64,000 bases of DNA from AG25 sp035518815 (GTDB lineage: Bacteria > Gemmatimonadota > Gemmatimonadetes > Gemmatimonadales > GWC2-71-9), in NCBI GenBank assembly GCA_035518815.1, contig DATIXG010000082.1, forward strand, positions 62,001 to 126,000. Direction: 5' to 3'. The notes under the pieces are model-generated. The model saw only the letters and a program-made list of their open reading frames with translations, had not been told where the DNA came from and ran no database searches. Shown here in pieces: positions 8,110 to 16,378 of this stretch; position 1 is the first letter of the stretch, and the number at the start of each line of letters is the position of its first letter. The translations under genes were made by a program, and so were the position numbers.

Positions 8110-9545
8110 GGGGCGGAGCCACCGAGGGCGACGGCGGCGCGCGCCAGGACCTCTTGCAGCGGGCCCGGAATGAAAACGCCCAGCATCAAAACCGTGGCCG
8201 CGAGGGCGGCTGGACCCGCAACCAGCCAGGGGCTCTCGCGGACGGGGAGGCTGGCCGACGGGGGCTCACCGAGCGCGATCCCGAGCACGAGCGCCGCCAT
8301 TCCCACAAAGATGATCGCCAGCATCAGCAGCATCACCACCGCGACCCAGGGGTGGCCGGCGTCGATCGCCGCGCGCAGGATCGTGAACTCGCTCATGAAG
8401 AGACCGAACGGAGGCGACCCCGTGACGGCGAACAGCCCGAGTACGAGAAGCGCCGCCGAGGCTGGCAGCGTGCGCACCAGTCCCCTCGCGCGCGCCGCCG
8501 TCGAGCTACCAGTCGCGAGCACGATGTTTCCGGTGACCAGGAACATCCAACCCTTGGCCAAGCCGTTGTTCACGAGGTGGAGCATGCTGCCGTATGCGCC
8601 CACGCCGCCCAACCCGAGCCCCAGCACGAGGAGCCCCATGTGCTCCACGCTCGAATACGCGAGGAGGCGCTTCACGTCGCTCTGCCCGATGATGAACACG
8701 GCGGCCACGGCGAGGGACACGAGTCCGAAACCCACGAGCACCGGTTGAGCAAACGACCCGAGCCCCGCGGCCATGACGACCTCCGTCACGCGGGCGACCC
8801 CGAGAAAGGCGCACCCCGTCAGCGCGCCGGCCATGAGACCGCTGACGAGGCTGGGCGCTTCCCCGTAGGCGTCGGGCTTCCAGGTGTGCATCGGGGCAAG
8901 CCCCATCTTCGTGCCAAAGCCCACGAGCAAGAAGAGGAACGCAGCGCGCAGCCAGGCGGGGTGCAGCTCCCGGGCATGCGCGACCAGATCGGGGAGGACG
9001 AGCGGACGCCCCGGGACGCCCTCCTGCGCGCTCGCCAGGAAGAAGGTACCGAGCAGCGCGAGCGCGATCCCGACCGACGAGATGACGAGGTACTTCCAGG
9101 TGGCCTCGAGCGAGCGACGGTCCCGGCGCAGGAACACCAGCGGCGCAACCGACAGGGTCGTTGCTTCCATCCCGACCCAGAGCAACGCCAGGTGATGCGC
9201 AAGCGCCACGACGGACGCCGCCGAGAGAAACGCCAGGAGGCAACCCGCGAAGACCCGGCCGCTGCGTGGCTTCTCGTGCCGCAGGTATCCCACCGTGTAG
9301 GTCACGGTGACGACGAAGAGCACGCTCGTGAGGGTGAGGACGATCATGCCCAGCGGATCAGCGGCGAGCCAACCGCCCAGCTCCGGCGGCGGGGGCGCAA
9401 CCCAGAGGGACGCAACCAGCCCGAGATGGGCCAGCGCGGCCGCGGCGAGGAGGGCGACGGGGACGCGGCGTCCCCGGAATGCGGGCAGCACGAGCACCGG
9501 GACCGCGACCAGCAAGGGCAGCCCACAGATGACGAGCAGACGCAT
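8106..9545 (-). CDS. Ehr complex antiporter-like membrane subunit, HyfF/NuoN-like
   Basis: 479 residues with about 14 hydrophobic helices. It belongs to the Mrp-antiporter-like proton-conducting family found in complex I and group 4 hydrogenases. The key buried charges are present: E127 in WVGMEATTLS (helix 5) and K213 in GFGTKMGLAPMHTWKPDAYGEAPS (helix 7). The TWKPDAYGEAP form is typical of HyfF. These residues line the ion path, so the subunit should still pump protons or sodium. It has ATGA overlaps on both sides, and its position between the HyfE-like and HyfG-like genes matches the E. coli hyf order. Confidence 0.95.
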   Translation of the reverse strand: MRLLVICGLPLLVAVPVLVLPAFRGRRVPVALLAAAALAHLGLVASLWVAPPPPELGGWLAADPLGMIVLTLTSVLFVVTVTYTVGYLRHEKPRSGRVFAGCLLAFLSAASVVALAHHLALLWVGMEATTLSVAPLVFLRRDRRSLEATWKYLVISSVGIALALLGTFFLASAQEGVPGRPLVLPDLVAHARELHPAWLRAAFLFLLVGFGTKMGLAPMHTWKPDAYGEAPSLVSGLMAGALTGCAFLGVARVTEVVMAAGLGSFAQPVLVGFGLVSLAVAAVFIIGQSDVKRLLAYSSVEHMGLLVLGLGLGGVGAYGSMLHLVNNGLAKGWMFLVTGNIVLATGSSTAARARGLVRTLPASAALLVLGLFAVTGSPPFGLFMSEFTILRAAIDAGHPWVAVVMLLMLAIIFVGMAALVLGIALGEPPSASLPVRESPWLVAGPAALAATVLMLGVFIPGPLQEVLARAAVALGGSAP

Positions 9546-10189
9546 CAGTCGGTCAGCTCTCTGAGCCGCGTCGAATCGAGCGAGTCGAATTCGCGGTTGA
9601 TGTGGAACACGACGATGCCCATGACGAACACACCGACGAAGACGTCGAGGAGCACGCCGAGCTCCATCAGGAACGGGACGCTTTCGGTCTGCGTCAGACC
9701 GAAGAGATAGATCCCGTTCTCGAGTATGAGATAGCCGACCACTTGCGTGATGGCTTTGCGTCGGGTGGTGAGCACGATGAAGCCGATCATCACCGTTGCG
9801 AGGGACGCCGGCACGAGCAGCGGCTGCTGCAGGGCCGGCAGGGGCAGGCGGGCGGCGATGGCGAAGGCGAGCGCCAGCGCGAGCGCGCCGAGCAGCTGCG
9901 ACGCGATGAAGCCCACCATCGGCTCGATCTCCCGACGCACGGCCGCCTCACGAATCGCCCGCGCCAGGAACCAGGGCAGCACAATCGCCTTCACGAGAAC
10001 GGTGCCCATGCCGAGAGCGACGGCGTGTACCGAAACCTGTGGTGCGACGAGAACCGGGAGGAGGCCGAGCAGCAGGCCCTGGGCCGCGACGCCGCGGATG
10101 CAGCTCGAGAGCCGCGTGGTGCCCAGGATGGCGAGGTCGGACAGGACCACGAGCAGGAGGACGAGCTGGGCGGCGTTTCGCACGGTCAA
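9545..10189 (-). CDS. Ehr complex membrane subunit, HyfE-like
   Basis: 214 residues, almost wholly hydrophobic, with about six helices and a short polar C-terminus (NREFDSLDSTRLRELTD). Residues 20-110 and 130-190 fit the HyfE family, a NuoK-related element of hydrogenase 4-type complexes; VVGYLILENGIYLFG is its most characteristic stretch. It starts at TTG, overlapping the previous stop (TTGA), and its own stop overlaps the HyfF-like ATG. The assignment rests on gene order as much as on sequence, because small membrane subunits diverge quickly. Confidence 0.88.
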   Translation of the reverse strand: MTVRNAAQLVLLLVVLSDLAILGTTRLSSCIRGVAAQGLLLGLLPVLVAPQVSVHAVALGMGTVLVKAIVLPWFLARAIREAAVRREIEPMVGFIASQLLGALALALAFAIAARLPLPALQQPLLVPASLATVMIGFIVLTTRRKAITQVVGYLILENGIYLFGLTQTESVPFLMELGVLLDVFVGVFVMGIVVFHINREFDSLDSTRLRELTD

Positions 10190-11097
10190 CCGAGCTGCAG
10201 GACGATGCCGAACAGCGCCAGGGCGCCCGCCCCCACGAGCAGCTGCGGCACGCGGCTGAGCCGCAGCCGCGCCATGGCCGACTCCACGACGCCCACGAAG
10301 ACGGCCACGACTCCAAGCCCGAGGAACAGGACCGCAAGCGCCACGGGCCCGGACAGCCCCGCGCGCGGCACGAATACGCTCACAACCAATACGCCGAACA
10401 GCGCGAGCTTGAGCGCGCTGCCATACAGGATCAGCGCGAGGTCGGGCCCGCTGTGGTCGAGGACGATCACCTCGTGGATCATCGTCAGTTCGAGATGGGT
10501 CGCCGGGTCGTCGACCGGAACTCTGCAGTTCTCCGCCAACAGCAAGACGAAGAGACTAATACCCACGAGGCTCAGCGACGCGCCCGCGCGGGGCCACGCC
10601 TCGGCGAGCGGTGTCCCCAACATGCCCGCGAGCGAGGTATCGCCGGTCGCCAGCACAAGCGCAATGAAGCAAAGGAACAACGTCGGCTCCGCGAAGCTCG
10701 CGATCGTCACCTCGCGGCTCGCCCCCATTCCCTCGAAGCTCGAGCCCGTGTCGAGCCCCGCGAGCACGAGCGCGAAGCGCCCCAGCGCGAGCAGCCCCGC
10801 GAACGCGACCAGATCGCCTGCGAAGCTGGCGGGCGCTTCGCGTCCGTCGAGCGGCAGGAACAGCGCCGCCACAACCAGCGACGCAAGGACCACAACCGGG
10901 CCCGCGCGGAAGATCCATGACGTGGTCCGGCTGTAGACAGTCCCCTTCCGCACGAGCTTCCAGAGGTCGTAGTAAAGCTGCAGCACCGGCGGGCCGCGCC
11001 GCCCCGTCAGGAGCGACTTGGTCTTCACCACAACTCCCGACAGCGCCGGAGCCGCGAGCCCCAAGATGCCGAGCGCAGCGAGCCCTTCCCGCGTCAC
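10186..11097 (-). CDS. Ehr complex membrane subunit, HyfC/NuoH-like
   Basis: 303 residues with about eight helices. It is the NuoH/HyfC-type subunit that joins the peripheral arm to the membrane arm. Family traits include the early GRRGPPVLQLYYDLWKL segment and the acidic MIHEVIVLDHSGPDLAL segment near residue 210, the counterpart of the conserved glutamate-rich loop in NuoH. The GTG start at 11097 overlaps the upstream stop. The long N-terminal extension of the open frame is antisense-like low-complexity sequence and is not part of the protein. Confidence 0.94.
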   Translation of the reverse strand: MTREGLAALGILGLAAPALSGVVVKTKSLLTGRRGPPVLQLYYDLWKLVRKGTVYSRTTSWIFRAGPVVVLASLVVAALFLPLDGREAPASFAGDLVAFAGLLALGRFALVLAGLDTGSSFEGMGASREVTIASFAEPTLFLCFIALVLATGDTSLAGMLGTPLAEAWPRAGASLSLVGISLFVLLLAENCRVPVDDPATHLELTMIHEVIVLDHSGPDLALILYGSALKLALFGVLVVSVFVPRAGLSGPVALAVLFLGLGVVAVFVGVVESAMARLRLSRVPQLLVGAGALALFGIVLQLG

Positions 11098-13052
11098 AGG
11101 CCCCTTCCGGCGATGAGGAGGTAGAAGAGCAACCCGATGACGGCCGCGCCGACATACACGAGGTACAGGGACAGCGTGCCACGTTGCACCGAACGGAGCC
11201 TGGTGGCGGCGCTCTCGATGGCGTGCCAAGCAGGTAGAAATACGCGCTCCAGCACGGGGTCGAACGCGTGGGTGGCGAAGGCCTGCACGGTGCGGTCCGC
11301 GCGGAAGCCGGCGAACGACCGGAAGGTGCCGATGAGCGGGGCCGCGAAGGACGACGCGGTGTACGCCATCCGAGGCGTCGCCATCGCATAGGCGCACCCC
11401 CAGGTCGGGGCCAGCGCCGGACGCGCGCGGCGACCGAACGCGCGACGGACTGCCCACGCCACGAGGAGGCCGACTGCGAGCGCGAGCGTGAACACCGTCG
11501 CGCCGACACTCGCCACCGGAGACCCTGCTCCGCCAGGGAGACCACCCGCGACGAGCGAACCCACCCGGAGCGCCGGCGGGACCACGGCGATCGGCAGCAG
11601 CCCGATCACGATGCAGGCGATCGCGAGGCCGACGGGCGGGTGGATCATGCCGCGGGGGGGCTCCCGGGCGCCATCAGCGACCGGGTCACGCGGCGTCCCC
11701 AGATAGATGACGCCTACCACCTTCGCGAAGCAGGCGAGGGCTAACGCGCCCATGAACGCGAGTGCCACGGCGGCGAGTACCGCTCGCGGCATCGCATCGT
11801 GCGCGCTCCCGCCGCGGAGCAGCGCCTGGTATACCACCCACTCACTCACGAAGCCGTTCAGCGGCGGCAGCCCGACGATCGCCGCGGCGCCAACGAGGAA
11901 TGCCGCCGCCGTCGTGGGCATGCGCCGAGCGAGCCCGCCAAGCCGGTCGATGTCCCGCGTGCCGGTGGCGTGAATCACCGAACCCGCGCCGAGGAAGAGG
12001 AGGCTCTTGAACAACGCGTGATTGAGCGTGTGAAGCGCAGCTCCGGCGAAGCCGAGCACCGCGATCAGCGGGTGGCCATACGCGAGGCCCAAGGCGCCCG
12101 CTCCGATCCCGAGCAGGACGATTCCGATGTTCTCGACGCTGTGGAAGGCGAGGAGCCGCTTGATGTCGTGCTGGGCGAGGGCCCAGACCACGCCGAGCAC
12201 GCCGGAGCACGCCCCGAGGGCGAGCACGGTCCATCCCCACCAGGGTGGCGGCGCGCCGAACATGACCAGCGCACGCATCAGCCCATAGATCCCCATCTTG
12301 ATCACGACGCCGGACATGAGCGCGGACACGTGCGCGGGCGCCGCAGCGTGCGCTTCGGGCAGCCAGACATGCAGTGGCACCACCCCCGCCTTCAGGCCGA
12401 AGGCGACGAGGGCGAGCGCCAGGATTATTGCCCCGCGGCCCTCCGAGAACGGCGCGTGCGCGGTAAGGGCGGCAAAGCTGAAATCACTCCCGACGCCCGC
12501 CCAGGCGGCGAAGAGAGCGAATAGCAACAAGGTCCCGGTGTGGGTCGCCACGAGGTAGATGAGACCGGCCCGACGCACCTCAGGTCGCTCGTGCTCGAAC
12601 ACGACCAGCAGATACGCCAGCACCGCCATCACTTCCCAGGCGATGAGGAAGGGCACGGCGGCGCGCGCGGTGACGGCAAGCGCCAGCGCGGTCACGAGCA
12701 GCGCCAACAGCAGATGCGCCGCCCCGACGGCGCGGTGACCGCGCTCATGATCCAGATAGGCAAGCCCGTAGAATGCGCACGCAGCGCCGACGATCAGGAT
12801 CGCAAGCACGAACACGGCAGAGAGCGAATCGAGCCCGAACACCCACGCGCCGAAAGGCGCCCGGGTCGCCAACCGCACGTCGGGCACCGCAGCGCCGCCA
12901 AGCACCGCGAGTGCCGGCACCGCTCCGGTCACTGAGCCCGCCGCGAACAAAAGGCGGAACAACCTCTCCCCCAGCGCGGGATGCCGCCTCAATGCCGCCG
13001 CAGCGGCACCCGCCATGACGAGCAGCAGCAGGCTCACCGCGAACAGGGTCAC
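11094..13052 (-). CDS. Ehr complex antiporter-like membrane subunit, second HyfB-like copy (HyfD position)
   Basis: 652 residues from a GTG start at 13052 that overlaps the upstream stop; the frame continues upstream only as arginine-rich shadow. The antiporter core has E140 in AWEVMAVLAYLL and K221 in FGLKAGVVPLHVWLPEAH, followed by ALHTLNHALFKSLLFLG. The C-terminus carries the HyfB-type tail PTWGCAYAMATPRMAYTASSFA, not the NuoL-type horizontal helix expected for HyfD. It occupies the hyfD position in the operon but looks like a second HyfB. With the preceding gene and the HyfF-like gene, the complex has three antiporter modules and so possibly three ion channels. Confidence 0.93.
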   Translation of the reverse strand: MTLFAVSLLLLVMAGAAAAALRRHPALGERLFRLLFAAGSVTGAVPALAVLGGAAVPDVRLATRAPFGAWVFGLDSLSAVFVLAILIVGAACAFYGLAYLDHERGHRAVGAAHLLLALLVTALALAVTARAAVPFLIAWEVMAVLAYLLVVFEHERPEVRRAGLIYLVATHTGTLLLFALFAAWAGVGSDFSFAALTAHAPFSEGRGAIILALALVAFGLKAGVVPLHVWLPEAHAAAPAHVSALMSGVVIKMGIYGLMRALVMFGAPPPWWGWTVLALGACSGVLGVVWALAQHDIKRLLAFHSVENIGIVLLGIGAGALGLAYGHPLIAVLGFAGAALHTLNHALFKSLLFLGAGSVIHATGTRDIDRLGGLARRMPTTAAAFLVGAAAIVGLPPLNGFVSEWVVYQALLRGGSAHDAMPRAVLAAVALAFMGALALACFAKVVGVIYLGTPRDPVADGAREPPRGMIHPPVGLAIACIVIGLLPIAVVPPALRVGSLVAGGLPGGAGSPVASVGATVFTLALAVGLLVAWAVRRAFGRRARPALAPTWGCAYAMATPRMAYTASSFAAPLIGTFRSFAGFRADRTVQAFATHAFDPVLERVFLPAWHAIESAATRLRSVQRGTLSLYLVYVGAAVIGLLFYLLIAGRGL

Positions 13053-14953
13053 CGCCGCACTCCGGGAAGGAAGAGCAAGGCCAACACCACGAGCACCGTG
13101 GCGCCGATGTACAGGAGTGACCCCGTGACGCGCGCCTGATGGTACGCGCGTATCCGCCGGCCCGCCCGTGCGACGGCGGCGAAGAGCGGCAGATAGAGAC
13201 TCGTCAGCGCGCGGTCCACGGTCTCTCGCGACCGCTCCGTGTGTAGCACGGGTTGGAGGATGCGCGTCACGGGCTGGGCGAAGGAGGTGGCCGTGTATTG
13301 CATGGCTACCGTCGGCGCGGCGTAGGCGCACCCCCAGGTCGCGCTCCTCCGTTGCAACGATCGCCGTCCCACCGCGAGCCGCAATGTGACAATGAGCGCC
13401 GTGGCCAAGGCGAGCAGTGGGCCCACGATGGCGAGCGGCGTCAGGGCGCTCTGCGCCACCTGCACGTCGGCCGCCGGCGCGACGATCGTCACCGCTCGAC
13501 CGAGCAGAGCGGCGACGCGACCCGGTATCGCCCCCATAATCACGCAGCCCGCGGCAAACAGCACCGGGGGCAGGACCATCGCCCCGCCCGGAGGCCGCGC
13601 AGCTTCCGCCTCGGCGGTGCGCGCCGAGCCCGCGAGACCAATCCCCACGAGCCGGGCGAAGCACAGCACGGCAAGGCCGCCGGCGAGCGCGACAGCGACG
13701 ATGCTCCCGAGCAATGCGACCCGTGCGATCCCCTGCAGCGCCACGGCCCCGAACAGCAGCCCGCGCACGAGCAGCCACTCACTCGCGAAGATGTTCAGAC
13801 CAGGAAGCGAGGCCAAAGCGGCCGCCCCGATGCAGAGCACCGCGCCGACCACCGGCCAGCCGCGCATGAATCCCCCCAAAGCATCGAGGCTCCGACTCCG
13901 CGCGCCTTGTGCGACCGCCCCGAACCCGAGGAACAGGAGCGCCTTCGCCAAAGCGTGATTCCAAACGTGGAGCAGCGCCGCCGTCCAGGCGAGCCCCGCC
14001 AGTACGGGCTGACCCTCCACAGTTGCCAGGAGAGCCACGCCCAGCGCGAGCGTCACGATTCCCACATTCTCTATCGTCGAATAGGCAAGCACGCGCTTCA
14101 CGTCGCGCTGCGCGATTGCAAAGGCAACACCGCCTGAGGCGCCTACCGCCCCGAGACCGATCAGCAGGTATCCCCACCACAGGGCGGGGGGGCCGAAGAG
14201 CGGGATGAATCGCGCCAGGCCGTAGACGCCCATGGTGATCATGATCGCCGACATGAGCGCCGAAACGTGCGACGGCGCCGCGGGATGTGCGTCCGGCAGC
14301 CACACGTGCAGCGGCACGATACCCGCCTTGGTGCCGAAGCCGATCAGGGCGAGCCCGAAGAGCAGTCCCGACGGGACCACCGGCCCGAGCGTGGAACGGG
14401 CGGTGAGGAACAGCGCCAGCAGCACGAGCGCCCCAGTCGCGACATGCCCGGCGACGAGGTATTGCAAGCCTGCTGCGCGAACCGCTGGCGCCTCGTGATC
14501 GCTCACCACCAGTGCCCACGAGCTCAACGTCATCAACTCCCACGCGACGACGAGAAGCACGACATCGTTGGCCGTGACCACGAGTCCCATGGCGAGTAGG
14601 AGGACGTCGTACGCGGCAAGCGACGGCCCGATCGGTCGCCCGTGCGCGTGCCAGCGCAGGTACGCAACGCCGTAGACCGCGCAAAGTCCTCCAACGAGCG
14701 CCAGAGGGAGGAGGAAGACCGCCGCCAGTGGATCGAGCCGCAGGGCGAGCGCGCCTGCGGGCACACTCCACGGCGCGCGCCAGGACTGCGACACGCCGCC
14801 CGTGAGCGCGTGAGTGGCGGCGACTCCCAACGCGATCGCACCGGCGACAGCTCCCCCGCCGCCGAACAGTGCGCCCGCCCGGTGTCGCCGCAGCAGCAGC
14901 CCACCGCAGGCACCCATGCTCCAGCACAGGAACGCGATCCCGAGCCCGCCCAC
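13049..14953 (-). CDS. Ehr complex antiporter-like membrane subunit, HyfB-like
   Basis: 634 residues with about 14-16 helices. Buried charged residues of the antiporter family are visible: E139 (VAWELMTLSS), K209 (GFGTKAGIVPLHVWLPDAH), H329 and H333, and K337 (LLHVWNHALAKALLFLG). The C-terminal segment ATWGCAYAAPTVAMQYTATSFA is diagnostic for HyfB/HycC. It starts at GTG, sharing one base with the TAG stop of the HTH-EIIA gene, so translation of the pump begins directly after the regulator. Its close resemblance to the next gene points to an internal duplication. Confidence 0.95.
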   Translation of the reverse strand: MGGLGIAFLCWSMGACGGLLLRRHRAGALFGGGGAVAGAIALGVAATHALTGGVSQSWRAPWSVPAGALALRLDPLAAVFLLPLALVGGLCAVYGVAYLRWHAHGRPIGPSLAAYDVLLLAMGLVVTANDVVLLVVAWELMTLSSWALVVSDHEAPAVRAAGLQYLVAGHVATGALVLLALFLTARSTLGPVVPSGLLFGLALIGFGTKAGIVPLHVWLPDAHPAAPSHVSALMSAIMITMGVYGLARFIPLFGPPALWWGYLLIGLGAVGASGGVAFAIAQRDVKRVLAYSTIENVGIVTLALGVALLATVEGQPVLAGLAWTAALLHVWNHALAKALLFLGFGAVAQGARSRSLDALGGFMRGWPVVGAVLCIGAAALASLPGLNIFASEWLLVRGLLFGAVALQGIARVALLGSIVAVALAGGLAVLCFARLVGIGLAGSARTAEAEAARPPGGAMVLPPVLFAAGCVIMGAIPGRVAALLGRAVTIVAPAADVQVAQSALTPLAIVGPLLALATALIVTLRLAVGRRSLQRRSATWGCAYAAPTVAMQYTATSFAQPVTRILQPVLHTERSRETVDRALTSLYLPLFAAVARAGRRIRAYHQARVTGSLLYIGATVLVVLALLFLPGVRR

Positions 14954-15651
14954 TAGGGCTCGTCGCTCGCAGGCCGCGGGCCGCTCGCTCGCTCGAGCGT
15001 GCGCACCCGTGTCAGAATGTCCGCCGCGGGGGACCGTCGAACGAGCAGCTTCCGCAGACTCTCATCGTGGAGCGCGAAACCGAGCTGCCCGAGAATCCGG
15101 AGGTGCGCCGGGACGTTTGGGCTCACCACCGTGAACAGGGCGTGCACCGGCTTGGCGTCCACCGCATCGAAGTCCACCGGGTCGCGCAGCAGACACAGGC
15201 TCACGAACGGGGCGGTGACGTGCAGCAGGATCGGATTGCGCACGTGTGGGATCGCGATTCCGTCACCGATCCCGGTGGAGCCCATGGCCTCCCGCGCCTC
15301 GAGTGTCGTCACCAGGAACTCCCGGTCGATCTCGGCCGGCAACGGGAGGCGCTGAACGATCTCGCGCAGCACACTCGCCTTGTCCCTGCCCCCCACCTCG
15401 TGATGAATCCCGCCTGCGGACAAGAGCTCGGACAGCGGGGGGACCCGTTCCGGCTGCCGCTGCGCCTGCTCCAGCAGCGTTCGCGATACCGGGATCCCGT
15501 TCTCGGTGGCCCACTCCCAAAGCTCGATGGCGTTCAGATGCAGTCGTTCATTCACGCGATGGACGGGGAGACCGCGGCGCTGAATCCAGCGCCGCACCGT
15601 CGCCTCGTCCACCCCCAGGTAGGAGGCCGCCTCGCGCACCGTCAGCTGCAT
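14953..15651 (-). CDS. HTH-PTS EIIA fusion protein (PtsN-like), first gene of the Ehr operon
   Basis: 232 residues, start taken at the ATG of MQLTVREAASYLGV; the frame is open further upstream but that part is cysteine/proline-rich and not protein-like. Residues 1-50 are an excisionase/MerR-type helix-turn-helix (YLGVDEATVRRWIQRRGLP). Residues 75-220 are a PTS EIIA domain of the fructose/nitrogen type. The phosphoryl-accepting histidine is H136 in GIGDGIAIPHVRNP, a near-perfect family signature, so the domain should be phosphorylatable by an HPr-like protein. PtsN proteins regulate potassium and nitrogen functions by protein contact. Here the DNA-binding domain suggests transcriptional control, possibly of this operon. 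No EIIB or EIIC gene is present nearby. Confidence 0.92.
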   Translation of the reverse strand: MQLTVREAASYLGVDEATVRRWIQRRGLPVHRVNERLHLNAIELWEWATENGIPVSRTLLEQAQRQPERVPPLSELLSAGGIHHEVGGRDKASVLREIVQRLPLPAEIDREFLVTTLEAREAMGSTGIGDGIAIPHVRNPILLHVTAPFVSLCLLRDPVDFDAVDAKPVHALFTVVSPNVPAHLRILGQLGFALHDESLRKLLVRRSPAADILTRVRTLERASGPRPASDEP

Positions 15652-15967
15652 GTTCGAACGGCTGTCATCGTGTGGGCACGGAGGTGTGGATCGGCCGTGT
15701 CGAGCCGGGGCGGAGCGACCGCTCTCGTGGACAGGCCCGCAACGTCCTGTGCAACCCGGAAAAGAGCATGACGGCGGAGCAAGATAGCTGGCAGCGATGA
15801 AAATTCCATGAAGAGCCGCCTCGGCGAGCATCGGCTGCAGGAAGTGAGCCCATGGAGGCGCACAAGGCACGAAAGACGTCCCTTTGCCTTCAGAATGTCA
15901 CTAAGAACGTGTCAAGATTGCGAGAACTGCTTGACCCCTCGGCCGGCGCGGGATACGTTCTCGCCCC
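15652..15967. promoter_or_regulatory. Divergent intergenic region between the Ehr operon and glnK-amt
   Basis: 316 bases with no convincing gene. It must hold the minus-strand promoter of the nine-gene Ehr operon and the plus-strand promoter of glnK. The plus-strand promoter is listed separately. For the minus strand I see no strong -35/-10 pair. A weak TATCTT lies near 15784, and a sigma-54-like TTGCAC...TTGC element has the wrong spacing by one base. The shared region allows joint control of ammonium uptake and the Ehr complex. Confidence 0.5.
15931..15959 (+). promoter_or_regulatory. Candidate sigma-70-type promoter for glnK, implying a near-leaderless transcript
   Basis: TTGACC at 15931-15936 is separated by 17 bases from TACGTT at 15954-15959. 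The -10 box ends only eight bases before the ATG at 15968, so transcription would begin at or within a few bases of the start codon. No Shine-Dalgarno sequence precedes the ATG (the bases there are TCTCGCCCC), which agrees with leaderless translation. Confidence 0.5.
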
Positions 15968-16378
15968 ATGAAACTCATCACTACTATCGTCCGCCCCGAA
16001 CGCCTTCCCGAAGTCAAGGAAGCGCTGTTCCGGGCCGGCGTCACGGGCATCACCCTCACCCGTGTGAGTGGCCACGGCGGTGAGCAGGAAGTCGTGGGAC
16101 AGTACCGCGGCACGACGGTGGTCATGGAGTTCCACGAGAAGGTGAAGATCGAGATGGTCTGCTCCGAGCCGTTCGTCGAGGCGACCATCAAGGCGATTCT
16201 CTCCTCCGCGCGCACCGGCGAGGTGGGAGACGGCAAGATCTTCATCCAGCCGATCGAGCGCGTGATCCGGATCCGCACCGGCGAAGTGGACAACGCCGCC
16301 CTGACGGCCGTCAACGCGGACGAGGTGCAGCGCCATGCGCTCGAGCACGCGCAGCAGGCCAAGGGAGGGGCGTCATGA
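15968..16378 (+). CDS. glnK: PII nitrogen regulatory protein (GlnK/GlnB family)
   Basis: 136 residues; standard PII proteins have 112. Family features are clear: the N-terminal MKLITTIVRPERLPEVKEAL, the B-loop TGEVGDGKIF near residue 82-95 and the C-loop RVIRIRTGEVDNAAL. PII proteins bind ATP, ADP and 2-oxoglutarate and gate AmtB. The T-loop is unusual. By alignment without gaps to E. coli GlnB, position 46 keeps tyrosine (GQYRG) but position 51, the uridylylation site, is valine. There is also a C-terminal tail of about 24 residues beyond the usual end. It overlaps the amt start by four bases (ATGA), the classic glnK-amtB arrangement. Confidence 0.94.
   Translation: MKLITTIVRPERLPEVKEALFRAGVTGITLTRVSGHGGEQEVVGQYRGTTVVMEFHEKVKIEMVCSEPFVEATIKAILSSARTGEVGDGKIFIQPIERVIRIRTGEVDNAALTAVNADEVQRHALEHAQQAKGGAS

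Noticed and set aside
8154..9710. A 518-residue plus-strand frame opposite the HyfF-like gene
   Set aside because: Rich in R, E, H and Q with no fold pattern. It is the antisense shadow of a hydrophobic membrane gene.
15652..15967. Sigma-54 promoter for the Ehr operon (TTGCAC...TTGC)
   Set aside because: The distance between the -24 and -12 elements is off by one base and the -24 box has a mismatch. The weak TATCTT sigma-70 option is not convincing either.
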